Part shown: piece by piece, positions 39,052-50,117 of the stretch | How the letters are laid out: each line of letters begins with the position of its first letter | How positions within the stretch are numbered: the first letter of the stretch is position 1 | Source of the DNA: Calendula officinalis | Taxonomy: Eukaryota > Streptophyta > Magnoliopsida > Asterales > Asteraceae | Direction: 5' to 3' | DNA length: 64,000 nt | Assembly: GCA_963853835.1 (NCBI GenBank) | Contig: OY970822.1 | Location: 12,773,501 to 12,837,500 of the forward strand | Position numbers and translations under genes: made by a program | Notes under the pieces: generated by a model | Database searches by the model: none | Seen by the model: only the letters and a program-made list of their open reading frames with translations | What the model was told of the DNA's origin: nothing

Positions 39052-39880
39052 TTATCGATATTGCGCATATGCAGTTCTACCATGCAAGCTTTGATGTACT
39101 TGCTGAGCTCTAACATTAGTGTTCGCCGCTGATCGACTAATAACGGCATCTGATATATAGTAGTCTATGTGAAGAGACCACTCTTCATCTGTCATGTTGG
39201 GCGGAGGTGAGCGGCGAAGTGACTCAGGATCTGAGGCCCCCCCCCCCCCCCCCCCCCTACGGTCAAACCAATCTCTTTTGAACTTTGACTTTTGGTCCCT
39301 GTAACGCTCGGCACACATAGCATTTATCCCAGTTCTGACATTGCGATTGTTAAGCCCATCGTAATGCGGTTGCATATCAAAGTACATCTGCGATTTATAA
39401 AAAATAATAGTTAGATTGTATATTTTTAAAAGCTTGCATATATATTAATTAAGCTAAACCTCAATCTCAGGCATAATACGCAGCTTGTCGGCGTCCGGTA
39501 CTTTTGCCCACGATGAATATCGAAATGGGACAGCTTGCACTAACGTCCCCAGCAAGCTCTTGAAATAATTAGCATTACGTCCGACCGCTTTCCACGTTCC
39601 ATTTACTTCAGTACCGTCAAATTGAATTGAGAAACGTCGCATATCATTGTTTTTCCACACTTTTCTCATTTCCACATTCCTTGATCCCCCACGTACTCTC
39701 TTGCGGCCTACAAATTGAAGTGAACAAATTAAAAATACAAGTAATTAAACTAAGAAAAATATCATAAGGTTCTTTAATACCGCTACCGCCACAACCACCT
39801 AGACGTGATTGTTGATCACCGCCTCCCGGAGGATCACCGCCACAATCGCCACCATGTCCGCGTGCAACGTCTGCCATCTG
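39052..39880 (-). pseudogene. En/Spm-type plant transposase remnant
   Basis: On the minus strand, MADVARGHGGDCGG starts near 39877 in a Gly-rich leader. After an intron, RKVWKNNDMRRFSIQFDGT and GTLVQAVPFRYSSW follow at about 39465-39660. After a second intron, YFDMQPHYDGLNNRNVRTGI and KSKFKRDWFDRRGG continue at about 39070-39387. These phrases are typical of the second protein of plant CACTA elements. A 21-bp C run at 39237-39257 encodes a glycine tract that is probably unstable. The C-terminus is cut at the element's broken edge. Confidence 0.55.
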
Positions 39881-41640
39881 TAAATATAAAATACTATTTA
39901 TATGGAAACATAGAGGAAATGGCAACCGAATCTTTCTTAAACAAACAATCATGTAATAAGCTTTCACATCCTAAATGAGATGAAGTATTCAAAAAGCAGT
40001 CCCAATACGGGGACAACCCGAAACTGATTTCTAAATCAATTTCGGGCGGGTATATTCTAAGCTCATACGGGGATGTATACTTAATTTACCAGAATTACTA
40101 AATTTGACCAGGTTTGACCATCTTTGACCAGATTTGACTATGTTTGACCAGATTCAAAAGTTTACAAGTAGTTTCAACAAAATTTGATTTATAGGCAATT
40201 AACCTAAATTAACAAGCTGATTTACAACAAAAATGATTTAAAACAAGCATCAAAATCGGAGGATTGGTCAAACCTGATTTACCACAAGCAACAAGATCAA
40301 CTAACCTAAATTAATTTACAAGTAATTAACCAGAAACAAATCGGATAAGTAAATCTTACTTTCAACAATCGGAGGTATGCTCAATCTATCCGTGTATCTG
40401 CTCGATCTATCCGTGTATCTGCTCGATCTATCACAAAAGGGATACATTAATTATATAGTTTGACAAAAAAATGGTCAACTAGTTAAAGAAGTGTTGGCTG
40501 CATATCAAAAGAGAATACGTGAATTAAATATGTTAATTCTTCAAAATGAATAAGAACACAAGACATGTTCACATTAGCAAAAACACCTGTATTCATCATA
40601 AAATCAGTTTACGACTCATATCAGGTTTGTGAATTTCATGTGCGTGTTTTTGGTGTTTGTGTGTGTAATGCCAGCTCACATAGTCAACCCACATAAATTA
40701 TTTCACAAAGAGTAATCGCTCAACAAGTAATGTATTATCAACCCACATAAACAGTTGCTAACCCAAATCATAATAGAGTTAATCCCAACCAAAGGACTAA
40801 ACGATGTTTAATTTGTACAAAAACTACTGATGGCTGTCTATGGTTTTTCAACTTTATATGAAAATCCGCATTCATGCATCTATGTATCTGTGTATATTTG
40901 AGCATTGAGATATAGAATTATTAATTTTGTGACTTTTGTCATCATCTAGTAACCAACTTATACAATTAGTGAAATATCCATACATAGTCATGTAACTGCT
41001 CTCAATATCAATTGTTATTATTATTATTACTATTATTATTATATATATAAATGTAAGGAGATACAGAGCACTTATTTATTAAGAGACACAAATTTGGAAA
41101 CAGGGGAGTGTTTGGAAACAGGTCTATCTTCTGACCAAAGCTCTAAATTCACAGTCCCACAATCCCAATGTACAAGACACAATCCTAATGTACAAGACAC
41201 AAATTTAATCAAATAATTAACTGAAATTGATTTATGATTTGCAGCTACGTTAATGTTAATGTTAATTTGTTAATTTGCAGCTACGTTAATTGATTTATTG
41301 ATTTAGGGAAATACAACATACCATACAAATTTAATCTAAATGTTAATGTTAATGTTAATTTGTTGCTGATTTGCAGGAGGAGGATAAACAGCTACGATTC
41401 AGCTACGTTTATCTTTTAGTATATTTTGAACAGCTCCTAATCTATCGCAAATTTGTTAACAAATAGGATTTGAAATTATGACCTTAATTTATGAACAAAC
41501 ATACCGATTCAGAGGCGTTTGGTGGTTGTGATCCTGATTCGGTGGTCTTCGGTGGTGGTGATTCCGATTTGGTGGTGTCCGGTGGTGGAGATTCCGATTC
41601 GATGGCGTTCCTTCGAAGTAATTAACGATCGGTCGGAGAT
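39881..41640. other. Non-coding interior of the CACTA fragment
   Basis: AT-rich DNA with repeats of TTTGACCA near 40100-40150 and of TGTTAATGTTAATTTG near 41250-41360. No protein is recognised. Confidence 0.5.
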
Positions 41641-41648
41641 AGTGCTGG

Positions 41649-41735
41649 TTCGTCGGAGGTAGTGGCGGTTCTGCGGAGGTGGTGGTTCGTCGGAGGTAGT
41701 GGCGGTTCTGCGGAGGTGGTGGTTCGTCGGAGGTA
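41649..41735. repeat. 37-bp tandem repeat in CACTA end region
   Basis: A 37-bp unit, starting GTTCGTCGGAGGTAGTGGCG, occurs twice with part of a third copy. Related GATTCCGATT/GGTGG phrases lie just before it. The Arg/Thr-rich minus-strand frame across it is an effect of the repeat. Confidence 0.75.
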
Positions 41736-42030
41736 CACGGCGCTCGATCGTAGCCGGATGTGGTGCTGGTTCGTCTCTGCTCACTCTGCTCGTTGCTGAA
41801 GAAAATGAAAGATGCTCTAACTTAAAACCCTAAATCGAGCGCTTATCTTTTGCGGCGATAATTCACTTGTTGCGGCGATAAGCTTTATGCGGCGATATTC
41901 TCGCCGCAAATTAATGTGTTGAAAAGTCAAAAAATGGGCGCTCGACTATTTTGTCGTTTTGTGGCCTTTTGCGGCGTAAAATATCGCCCCAAAAAGTCCT
42001 CCGTGTCAAAAAATGCTTTTTCTAGTAGTG

Positions 42031-42930
42031 TGTTATTGTTTCTCTTTCTCTTCCTATTCCAATTCTTGGGGTCGGCTGTTGACAAATATAGTGGCATTGA
42101 TATGTTGCCGGCCAGCACTTGACACAGACATAACACCCTTATAATCACATAAAGGCCGTGCCAAAAGCGGCAATTGATTTGGATTGCACAAGTAGCAGCA
42201 ACACGCTCATAATCGTCATGCGGGAGGACTTGCCAAGAGTTGTCCTTTTTCATCACCCATGTTGGTAGATAGGTATCGGAAGGCGTAGAGTCTGTACGAA
42301 ATATGCATAGACATTCTTCAAATACCCCTAGTCTATGATAAACATATGTTTCGTCATCAGGGATATATCAAAACAAAGAATAACTCTCTTCATATTACTC
42401 TCCGCATCGTCCATAAACCAATGAAGTGCCCCGTTGTGTATGATACCGGCCATGACTTACACAACGACTTCTTAAACAAAGACCAAGATTACTATTTTCA
42501 GCTTAACTCACATCTGCAGTAAACTTCCAAATACTTGATTTCAACTAGAAAACGTACATGATGTTCACCTATTCTTATTCCGACAACAACCTTGTAATCA
42601 TCCGTCATTACCAAAACCCCATCATATAGTATAGTACTCTCTAGGAAGGGTTTCCAATTCTCTAACCTCCAAGGATTGGTTACTACAAACTTATAAAGAC
42701 CAGTAAGTAAGCAAACGAGGCCATTGGAGGAACCAGCCAGTTGACAAAACCTTGATGATTTATTCGTAATCCGACAATCACTTTTACGATGATCAAGATT
42801 ATGTTTGAGATGAGCTTTAACAAAATAAGGACTTGGATTCAAGGAATACCAGGACTTACAAACGCTTTTGCATCGGAGTACATCTTCCACATCCAAGCAT
42901 CTCCTCCACCACACCCTCAACCTCTGCCAT
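42031..42930 (-). pseudogene. F-box/FBA pseudogene split by CACTA insertion
   Basis: A minus-strand paralogue of the intact gene at 44352-45263. It starts MAEVEGVVEEM at 42930 but shifts frame within the F-box. A short frame then runs from 42920 (DVEDVLRCKSVCKSWYSL, HNLDHRKSDCRI, SSNGLVC) to a stop at 42498, with deletions relative to its paralogue. A last in-frame piece near 42256-42120 (KKDNSWQVL.HDDYERVAAT) is kept. The Arg/Lys-rich C-terminus is interrupted by the CACTA end at 42030. Confidence 0.85.
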
Positions 42931-43959
42931 TCAATTCAAACCCTAAAACTTCAACCGCCAAACCTTACGTTCGTTCGATTATACTATAAGTAGCACATTT
43001 TTTTCAAATTACGGAGCTAGTAAAAGTTATATAGCCAAGTAATGGCGGTCATTGTACTTTTGGACTTTTTATAGACCAGTTAGAATCTGTTGGGCTACAG
43101 TTATTGGGCTGCCAACGAACATGTGGGCTAATGGACCATCCAAAGTATAAATTATTTTTCAACATTCGACGGCCTATATTTACATGCGTATTATTTTCGA
43201 ATATCAGTTTAAACACAAATTAACAAATCGCACGCTTTCTTAAGGAATGAACGTCAAGTCATTTTATATAAAAGGGTATTCCTCTTTATAAAAGTTTCTG
43301 GGTGCCGAGTTTATGCTCGTTGTTATGTACGTGATCTAACAGTTTTTAAAACTTCCCCCAATAATATGGTAAATATTCATCCATTGAGAGATCCCTCCCA
43401 TGACTAGGGTGATGCTCGTTATGTGCATAACATAGTCAAACCGAAACTATTAACTGACACTCCCCATCAACTCTACTGTGCCAATGAGAACAATGTACAA
43501 AAAAGAACGAGTACATTTTTTTTTATTTAATAATACATTTTTTTTATTTATCAAGGTATCATCTTCTTCACCCAACCCAACCCAACCCAAACACTACAAA
43601 CAACAATTAATGAGATTCGAAGCTTCAACTTTTTATTATTTTGCTTAGGTTACTAGATTATAAAATACTTACATACATATACATATCTCAATACATCTCA
43701 CTGAAAATAACAAGAACATATCAACAAAGTCTTCCTTGTTTAACACACAAAAAAAAAAGGTCAAGAAATGCCACAAACTTTTTTAAAGGGTATTCCTGCT
43801 TATAATGAACTCCCTAAAACGGTAGAGTTTTGCTCGTGATATATACGACCTTATTTGGTAAATATTTACATAGTGAATGGGTCGAACATATAGGAGATCA
43901 TTTCAGGTGTCCTTACCGCTAGGCCATCGCCGGATAAGTTTATTACAAACTATTAAAAG
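42931..43959. other. Intergenic within the F-box cluster
   Basis: Two diverged copies of a block beginning AAAGGGTATTCCT(C/G)(T/C)TTATA lie near 43271 and 43787, so local duplication included flanking DNA. Short CCCAA repeats at 43575 are not telomeric. No gene is seen. Confidence 0.5.
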
Positions 43960-44225
43960 TCAAGCAAATAATACAAAGTGTTAAAGCCAAGCAACTAATA
44001 ATAGGAAAATGAAATAAATTAAGATAAGTGGTTTACAAAGTAGCAAGTAGCAGTGTAAAAACCAAAGCATGATAGATAAGTAAAGTTATTAAATAAAACA
44101 GGATACAGTAGAACATCATACGCTCTTTCGCTTCCTATTCCTGTTGTTCCTATTCATTGGGTCGGGTTTTGGGGGAGATTGACAAGTATAGGGGCACTAA
44201 TATGCTGCCAGCACTTGAACATATA
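43960..44225 (-). pseudogene. Third F-box copy, 3' end only
   Basis: Positions 44100-44220 match the last codons of the F-box genes (minus strand, CWQHISAP near 44215, then Pro/Asn/Arg-rich residues) and 43960-44100 match their 3' flank. Nothing of the F-box itself remains. Confidence 0.6.
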
Positions 44226-44351
44226 TATAATTAAGATAAGTTTATTACAAAGTAATACAAGCCAACAAACTAATACTTAAGACAAGTTTAGTACAAAGTA
44301 GAAACTAATAGTTTAAAAACCAAAACAAGTTAATAAATAAAAGAGGAAATA

Positions 44352-45263
44352 CTAGCGACACTTGTTCCTCTTCCTGTTGGTGTTGTTGGGGTGGGGTTTT
44401 GGAAGAGATACGAGGGTCTTGACAAATATGGGGAGATTAATATGTTGCCAGCACTTGAACACAATGGGGCAATTGATTTTGATTGCACAAGTAGCAGCAA
44501 CACGCTCATAATCGTCATGCGCGAGGAGTTGCCAAGAATTGTCCTTTTTCATCACCCATGTGGGGAGATAGGTATCGCAAGGCATAGGGCATGTACGAAA
44601 TACACATAGACATTCTTCAAGTACCCCCAGTCTGTATAAATTATCATATACAAATGTTTTGTCATCAGGTGGAGGGATTTCCTTAAATTCCTCTACGGAT
44701 AAATCAAATGAAAGAATAACTTTCTTCATATTATTCTCCATGAACCAATGAAGTGCCCCCTTGTGTAAGATACCATGAAGATAACCACTAGAAACATAAT
44801 TGACGTCTGCAATAAACCTCCAAATATTTGATTTCAATGACAACCCTATAAAACGTACGTGACGCTCACCTCTATCGACTCCCACAACAACCTTGTAATC
44901 ATCCGTACGAGAATCATAACCAAAACCCCAACATGATTTCTCACAGTACTTTCTCGGAAGATGTTTCAATTCTCTAACCTCTCTAGTGGAAGGATTGGTT
45001 ACTACAAACTTAAGTACACCAGTTGAGATGCAAACAAGGCCATTGGATGAACCAATCATTTCACAAATCATTGGTGATTCACTCGTAATCCGACAATCGC
45101 TTTTACGATGATCAAGATTATGTTGGAGATGAGCTTTAACAAAATAAGGACTTGAAATCAGGGAATACCATGACTTACAAACGCTCCTGCATCGGAGTAC
45201 ATCTTCCGCATCCAAACGTACAAGTATCTCCTCTGCCACACCCTCTAACTCCGCCATTTCCAT
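44352..45263 (-). CDS. F-box/FBA protein
   Basis: The 303-aa intronless protein is a putative SCF substrate receptor in the large plant F-box-associated (FBA) family. The F-box covers about residues 4-45 (VAEEILVRLDAEDVLRCRSV, then CKSWYSLISSPYF). The FBA region follows with SSNGLVC near 73, WGFGYDSRTDDYKVV near 112, GALHWFM near 168 and an IVLS-like ILSFDLSVEEF near 184. A basic tail ends the protein. The start was chosen for an F-box at the usual distance. Two decayed relatives lie downstream, and a hAT element begins 38 bp upstream of the ATG. The substrate is unknown. Confidence 0.85.
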   Translation of the reverse strand: MEMAELEGVAEEILVRLDAEDVLRCRSVCKSWYSLISSPYFVKAHLQHNLDHRKSDCRITSESPMICEMIGSSNGLVCISTGVLKFVVTNPSTREVRELKHLPRKYCEKSCWGFGYDSRTDDYKVVVGVDRGERHVRFIGLSLKSNIWRFIADVNYVSSGYLHGILHKGALHWFMENNMKKVILSFDLSVEEFKEIPPPDDKTFVYDNLYRLGVLEECLCVFRTCPMPCDTYLPTWVMKKDNSWQLLAHDDYERVAATCAIKINCPIVFKCWQHINLPIFVKTLVSLPKPHPNNTNRKRNKCR

Positions 45264-45300
45264 TCAATTCAAACCCAAAAACCAAACCTTACAGCGTGGG

Positions 45301-46308
45301 TAGGGCCGGTCCAACCAATTTTGGGGCGCTGGGCAGGGGCCTCTTCCTAAAGTAATATATTTTTTCAGATAAGTAAAATCGTTAAATTAAGATTATTAAG
45401 AAATAAATAACTTACAATTAGATGACGTCACCACTGTTGTTAATCTCGACTTCAAGTTTTCAAAACATTCTTGAAACTCCTTGTAACTACAAAAGAAAGT
45501 TCATAAAATTTGCTTTTATTAACTGTATGTTAGTCAATTGCTTCAACTTTAGGTTCTATATTGCTAACCAAATACAACGATTTATTTCTATTACAAAAAT
45601 CTGTTACTCCAGAACAATGAAAACGGAAACCGTAGAAAATTAAGGAACAAAACGCGGGCGCCAATGTTTCGCCTAAGCGGCCGATTAATCAGCGCCTAGG
45701 CGCAAAACCACCGCCCCGACTAAGCTGTAATCGGAGTATTTCATTAAGCAATTTTCATATTATTATTAAGAATTACAGTTGTTAGAATCACTGTAAAATC
45801 CATCGGTTTGCAAAATCACTGTAAAATCCATCCTCCACCCCCCTAGGTTTGCAAATCTAATTACAAATTACAATTTTTTCAAATATAAGCATCAACAAAA
45901 TTAGAACTTGTGGCCTGGGGGATTTTGATTACCTTCAAGTAGGCAATTAGCAATCTTCACTTCCTCCAATCTTCGTTCGTCAATCGACACTCAATTACCG
46001 TTCGTCAATCGTCACTCCAGTCTATTGTTGGTCAATCGTCTTTGGTATTTTACTCTTCCCCTTTCTCTCTGGTTTCCAATTCCACCCCAAAATAAATGGC
46101 GTCTCGAATTTACCTTTTTTTTTTTTGTATGAACAGCCGCTGGGGTTTTATTTTTTTTTTATTATTTTGGGCCCTTTATTCAGTACACCCGGTCCCCTTT
46201 AGCCATCTGAATATTTTATTGGACATTTCTACATGGGTTAATTTGAAAAATGAATTATGGGTCGCTTAAATTTTTGGGCCTTGCTGGCCAGGCCTAGGGC
46301 TGGCCCTA
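45301..46308. mobile_element. Non-autonomous hAT element, GC-ended
   Basis: The 1008-bp element begins TAGGGCCGGTCC and ends in the inverse, GGGCTGGCCCTA. It is flanked by an imperfect 8-bp duplication, AGCGTGGG (45293-45300) and AATGTGGG (46309-46316), two mismatches. Next to the ends are GGGGCGCTGGGCAGGGGCC and GGGCCTTGCTGGCCAGGCC blocks. The interior has no recognised protein. Confidence 0.7.
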
Positions 46309-47330
46309 AATGTGGGACAACTTTTAAACGTGTCGGGGTATCGCGTCTACACTATAGTTGCACATTTTAACAGAACCTGATTTTTAACCGGTTTGATAGT
46401 CGGATAATACGGATCGGATCGAGACCCGCGGATCGTAACCGGATGGGGCTTCTCACGCATGAACCGGTTTAAAAACCTGATTCAAAAAAACCGGTTTTGG
46501 AGCTAGTTTAGTTGGTTAAGTAGAAGAGGATTTTCACAACAGCAGAAATAGACATCTGGGATTGGGCTATTTATCCAAATGGGCCTTCTTATGCGTCTTG
46601 ACTGGATATGTCCCACTTTTTAAAATTTCAGCCCATATATCATATATGAACCTTGATTATCTTTTATACAACTAATAGAATAAGTATTTCTATTTCTTAC
46701 AATCTAGAATAAATATGGTTTACTAATCACACTTAGAGAGCATCGTGTATGGTGGCTCGAGCCAAACACTTGCCACAGTCCTATCTAGGCATTCCTCATT
46801 TCACGTTTAAACCAAACAATACTCATTCACTCATCACTCAAGTCAAAACAAACTTTGGGGATCCAAAAAAATAACTTATCACCGCATCACACACACACAA
46901 AACACCAATTAGAAGCAACTTAGCGCCAACATCCTTAAGCTATATTTCGTTTTATAGTTTGTAGTGAGATTCTTAGCTTGTAATTTGTTTTGTTTTACTG
47001 TGTATGTAAATATGAGTTTTATCCTTCAATATTCTTGATTTCGATTCTTAGTTTTAACAACTTTAAATTAATGCCATGATTACTTATTTTTAAGTTTAAA
47101 TTTACAAAACTATGGATGTTACATGGACGGAAATTTTAATTCAGGCTTTTAATTAGCAAAATATCCTTAACAACCCAACCCGATTGAAGGAGACAATGGA
47201 CCTTAAAGTTCAGCTTATAACCATCTGGGATTGAATTATTTATCCAAATGGGACTTCTTATGCATCTGGATGTGTCCGACTTTTTAAATTTTGAGACCAT
47301 GTATGAACCTTTATTATCTTGTATACAACT
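46309..47330. repeat. Intergenic with a diverged direct repeat
   Basis: A roughly 115-bp sentence beginning ATCTGGGATTG at 46553 recurs at 47224. The second copy is cut at 47330 by the gypsy LTR, which entered after ACAACT. Otherwise no gene is seen. Confidence 0.65.
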
Positions 47331-49475
47331 TGTAACACCGCATTTTATTTTATTTGAAAGGCAATTAAATATTAGTCTAAGTACGGAAACATCTAGTTAG
47401 TTAGGTTTACAAAACGTGGTCCCACAAAATATTACAACCAAAGTTAGTTAAAAAGACGGTATTACAAAACACGGCTCATTTTCCAAAACATAATTTAAGC
47501 ATGGTCAAACTTCCCGTCCAAGCCCGATCCGTTCAAGCCATCCAACCTGAAATGTGTCAATAAGGGAGGGATTAGCACAAAAGCTAAGTGAATGAATTCC
47601 TAACACTACCAACTACACTAAACACTTAAACACGGAAGTTAAAGAACATCTCCGGTTAGGTAATCACTTATTTGAGAGGATCGGCGGCTTTGCGGGCCTT
47701 AAACCATGGTCGGCCGAAACCACGGTAACCGATAGCGTTTTGTATCCAACACCCGGGCAACTCCCTCCCCTTAACCATGTAACGCATACAGGTAAGGTCG
47801 GATACCCTATTAGTCGATACACTGTGCCCAGCCGTTATCCATCCGACACTGACCTCGTCCCGATTGTGCACATAGTCATGTATGGTATTCCCTAACACTA
47901 GGCATACATAACAAGTAGACTAGCTACGAAAAAAACACCGCGAAAAAACGTCACAACTGAGTTCCCAATCGCGAACTTTAGTTCGCGATCGCGAACTAGG
48001 GTTCGCGTCGGGAACTCGGACGTGAACTACTTCGCGACGACCAACCAAATTCTCTGGAGCTACTTCACGATCGCGAACTAAAGTTCGCGTCGTGAACTCT
48101 CCACGTCTGGTAATTTCCTGCATTTTTCACCAACAAGCCAATACCAAACGACAAATAACCGAAACCCGAGTTGTAGGTCGAATCCACTCACCTTTCAACT
48201 TCCGATTCCTTAACTCAGTGAGCTAGTATCACTGAGTATCCTTCCCGGTTCCTGTCAACAATATACCGAGTTAGTGATAATCCACCGAATTGTCAAAATC
48301 AACAATTTCCACAACTAATCACACAAGACTCATAAAATGCACATTTTATGACCTTTACAACTAGCACAAATCCTTCATCAATACAATTGATCATTTTGAC
48401 CATTTAGCAAGTATTCACAACTAGTTGACCCAAACGGGCAAAAACCCGAACATGATCCTAACACTTCCACATTTCCATTAACTAGCAATTAATCCCTAAA
48501 CTAGCAATTCACAATCATTTAACAATTCCATCAAGGTTATAACCATCACGAATCCAAGTATTATACTTCCAAGAGCACTAGCTAAACATTTTGACCCAAA
48601 CACCAACTAGATTAATTCACATAATCATCTATACTAGGTTTTCACCATCCATAACTTACCAAACATGATTTCTCAACCTAATAAACAATTCTATCCATTC
48701 AAACATCAAGAAATCCAAGATTTGTCAAAACTCACCTTCAACTTCCACCATTAATGGAGGTTGAAGGTGATTTTCACCGAATCTTGCCTTCCTTCAACAA
48801 TCAACCATACAAATGATGTAAAAGCTTGCACAAACACATAAAACAACATCTATAACAAGACTCACCAACAATTCATCAAGCTACATAAACCCTAGTTCAA
48901 ACTCTAGCTCAAGAACACCAAGAACAACCAAAGGAAAGGATGAAACTTACTTCTAGACTTCTTCTAACCAAACTTGAGTACCAAAATCGGGTCCTAGCAC
49001 CAAGAAATCACCAAGTTTACTCAAGAACAAGTAGAGAGAAGATGGGGTTTTGTGTAGCAATGAAATAGTGATAGGGAGGATAATGTTTGAAAATAACAAG
49101 TAAAAGAAAAGAGGGAGAGTCCCTCTCTCTCTCTAGAGGCCGGCCAAACAAAAGGGTGGGCCCCTTTTGTGGCCTTTTATCAATTAACAGTATATGTCTG
49201 AAAGTCCCTTTCGTAATTAATTTATTTAAAATAGCAAACGGACTCCAATTTTAAAAACGAAAGCATTTCTGGAAACGATATTTAACAAGGAATCTAAATA
49301 TATAAAAATCACGTTTTCATTCCAAATATAACACAAGTCGGGTATTTTAACCCCTTGGTTAAAATACCGCAAAAGACAGCAGGCTAATTAAATTAACTAA
49401 GCATTTAATCAGATAACCATTTAATAAGATACCTTAAGGTCAATAAACTACTAGGCCGGTTTTTGGGATGTTACA
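47331..49475 (-). mobile_element. 3' LTR of a Ty3/gypsy element
   Basis: On the minus strand the LTR runs from TGTAACATCCC (49475) to GGTGTTACA (47331), 2145 bp. A purine-rich tract (AGTGGGGGAGGG) and the polyprotein end lie directly upstream, which identifies it as the 3' LTR. Inside, at 47960-48110, there are several GCGATCGCGAAC and GTTCGCGTCG palindromic words. The left flank is CAACT. A matching duplication on the other side is not available because the element is truncated at its 5' side. Confidence 0.8.
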
Positions 49476-49487
49476 ACCCTCCCCCAC

Positions 49488-50105
49488 TTAGGAAGATTCT
49501 GTCCCCGGAATCCCATCTCGATCAAACAAGGAGGGATAACGTTCCCGCATATCGGCCTCGGTCTCCCACGTCATATCCGCACCCAAACTGTGCTTCCACT
49601 TTACTAGAACCATAGGAATCTGTTTCTTTCTCAATTTCGTTACTTTTCGGTCTAATAACTCCACCGGTTCCTCGACCAATCTTTTCTTTGTATCAACCCG
49701 CAACTCTTGTACCGGGAGAATTTGGCTCGGATCTTCGATGTTGCACTTTCTCAAATAACAAATGTTGAAAGTGTTATGAATCGCCGACAACTCCGGGGGC
49801 AACTCGAGTGTCACCGATTGAGAATTCACCACTTTGCTAACTCGAAACGGCCCAATAAATCTCGGGGCCAACTTTCCTCGCTTACCAAAATGAATGACAC
49901 CCTTCCAAGGTGAAACCTTCAAATAAACCATCTCATTTTCCGAGAACGTAGCGGGTCTACGTCTCGGATCGGCATACATCTTTTGTCGGTCACGGGCGGC
50001 TTTCAACTTTTCTCGAGCAATAGCAACTTTATCCGCGGTCATTTGTACAATATCGGGCCCCGCACATGTTTCTCACCCGCTTCCAACCAACACGGTCTTC
50101 CAACG
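49488..50105 (-). pseudogene. Ty3/gypsy integrase C-terminus with chromodomain
   Basis: The 184-aa minus-strand frame holds the end of a gypsy polyprotein. VSPWKGVIHFGKRGKLAPRF and IGPFRVSKVV form the integrase C-terminal region, and PMVLVKWKHS with TWETE forms a chromodomain-like tail as in the chromoviruses. A frameshift near 50055 separates it from further integrase-like text (RPCWLEAGEK) reaching about 50105, where the element ends against the RPA-like gene. Gag, protease, RT and most of integrase are missing. Confidence 0.8.
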
Positions 50106-50117
50106 GCTCATCCTCTG

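Larger units (their letters stand above)
39015..42030 (-). mobile_element. CACTA (En/Spm) transposon fragment
   Basis: The right end reads, on the minus strand from 42030, CACTACTAGAAAAAGC, a classic CACTA terminus. Just inside it, TGCGGCGAT words recur at 41850-41975, as expected of CACTA subterminal repeats. The left end lacks a CACTA terminus and stops abruptly at about 39014 against F-box-type flank, so it is truncated there. Remnants of a plant Ptta/En/Spm-type protein lie at 39052-39900. No TNPD-type (transposase_21) domain is present. Confidence 0.7.

Noticed and set aside
41509..41784. Arg/Thr-rich minus-strand frame in the CACTA fragment
   Set aside because: It follows the 37-bp tandem repeat and related low-complexity phrases, with no domain.
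43575..43597. CCCAA repeats as interstitial telomere
   Set aside because: Plant telomeres are CCCTAAA; only about four CCCAA units occur here.
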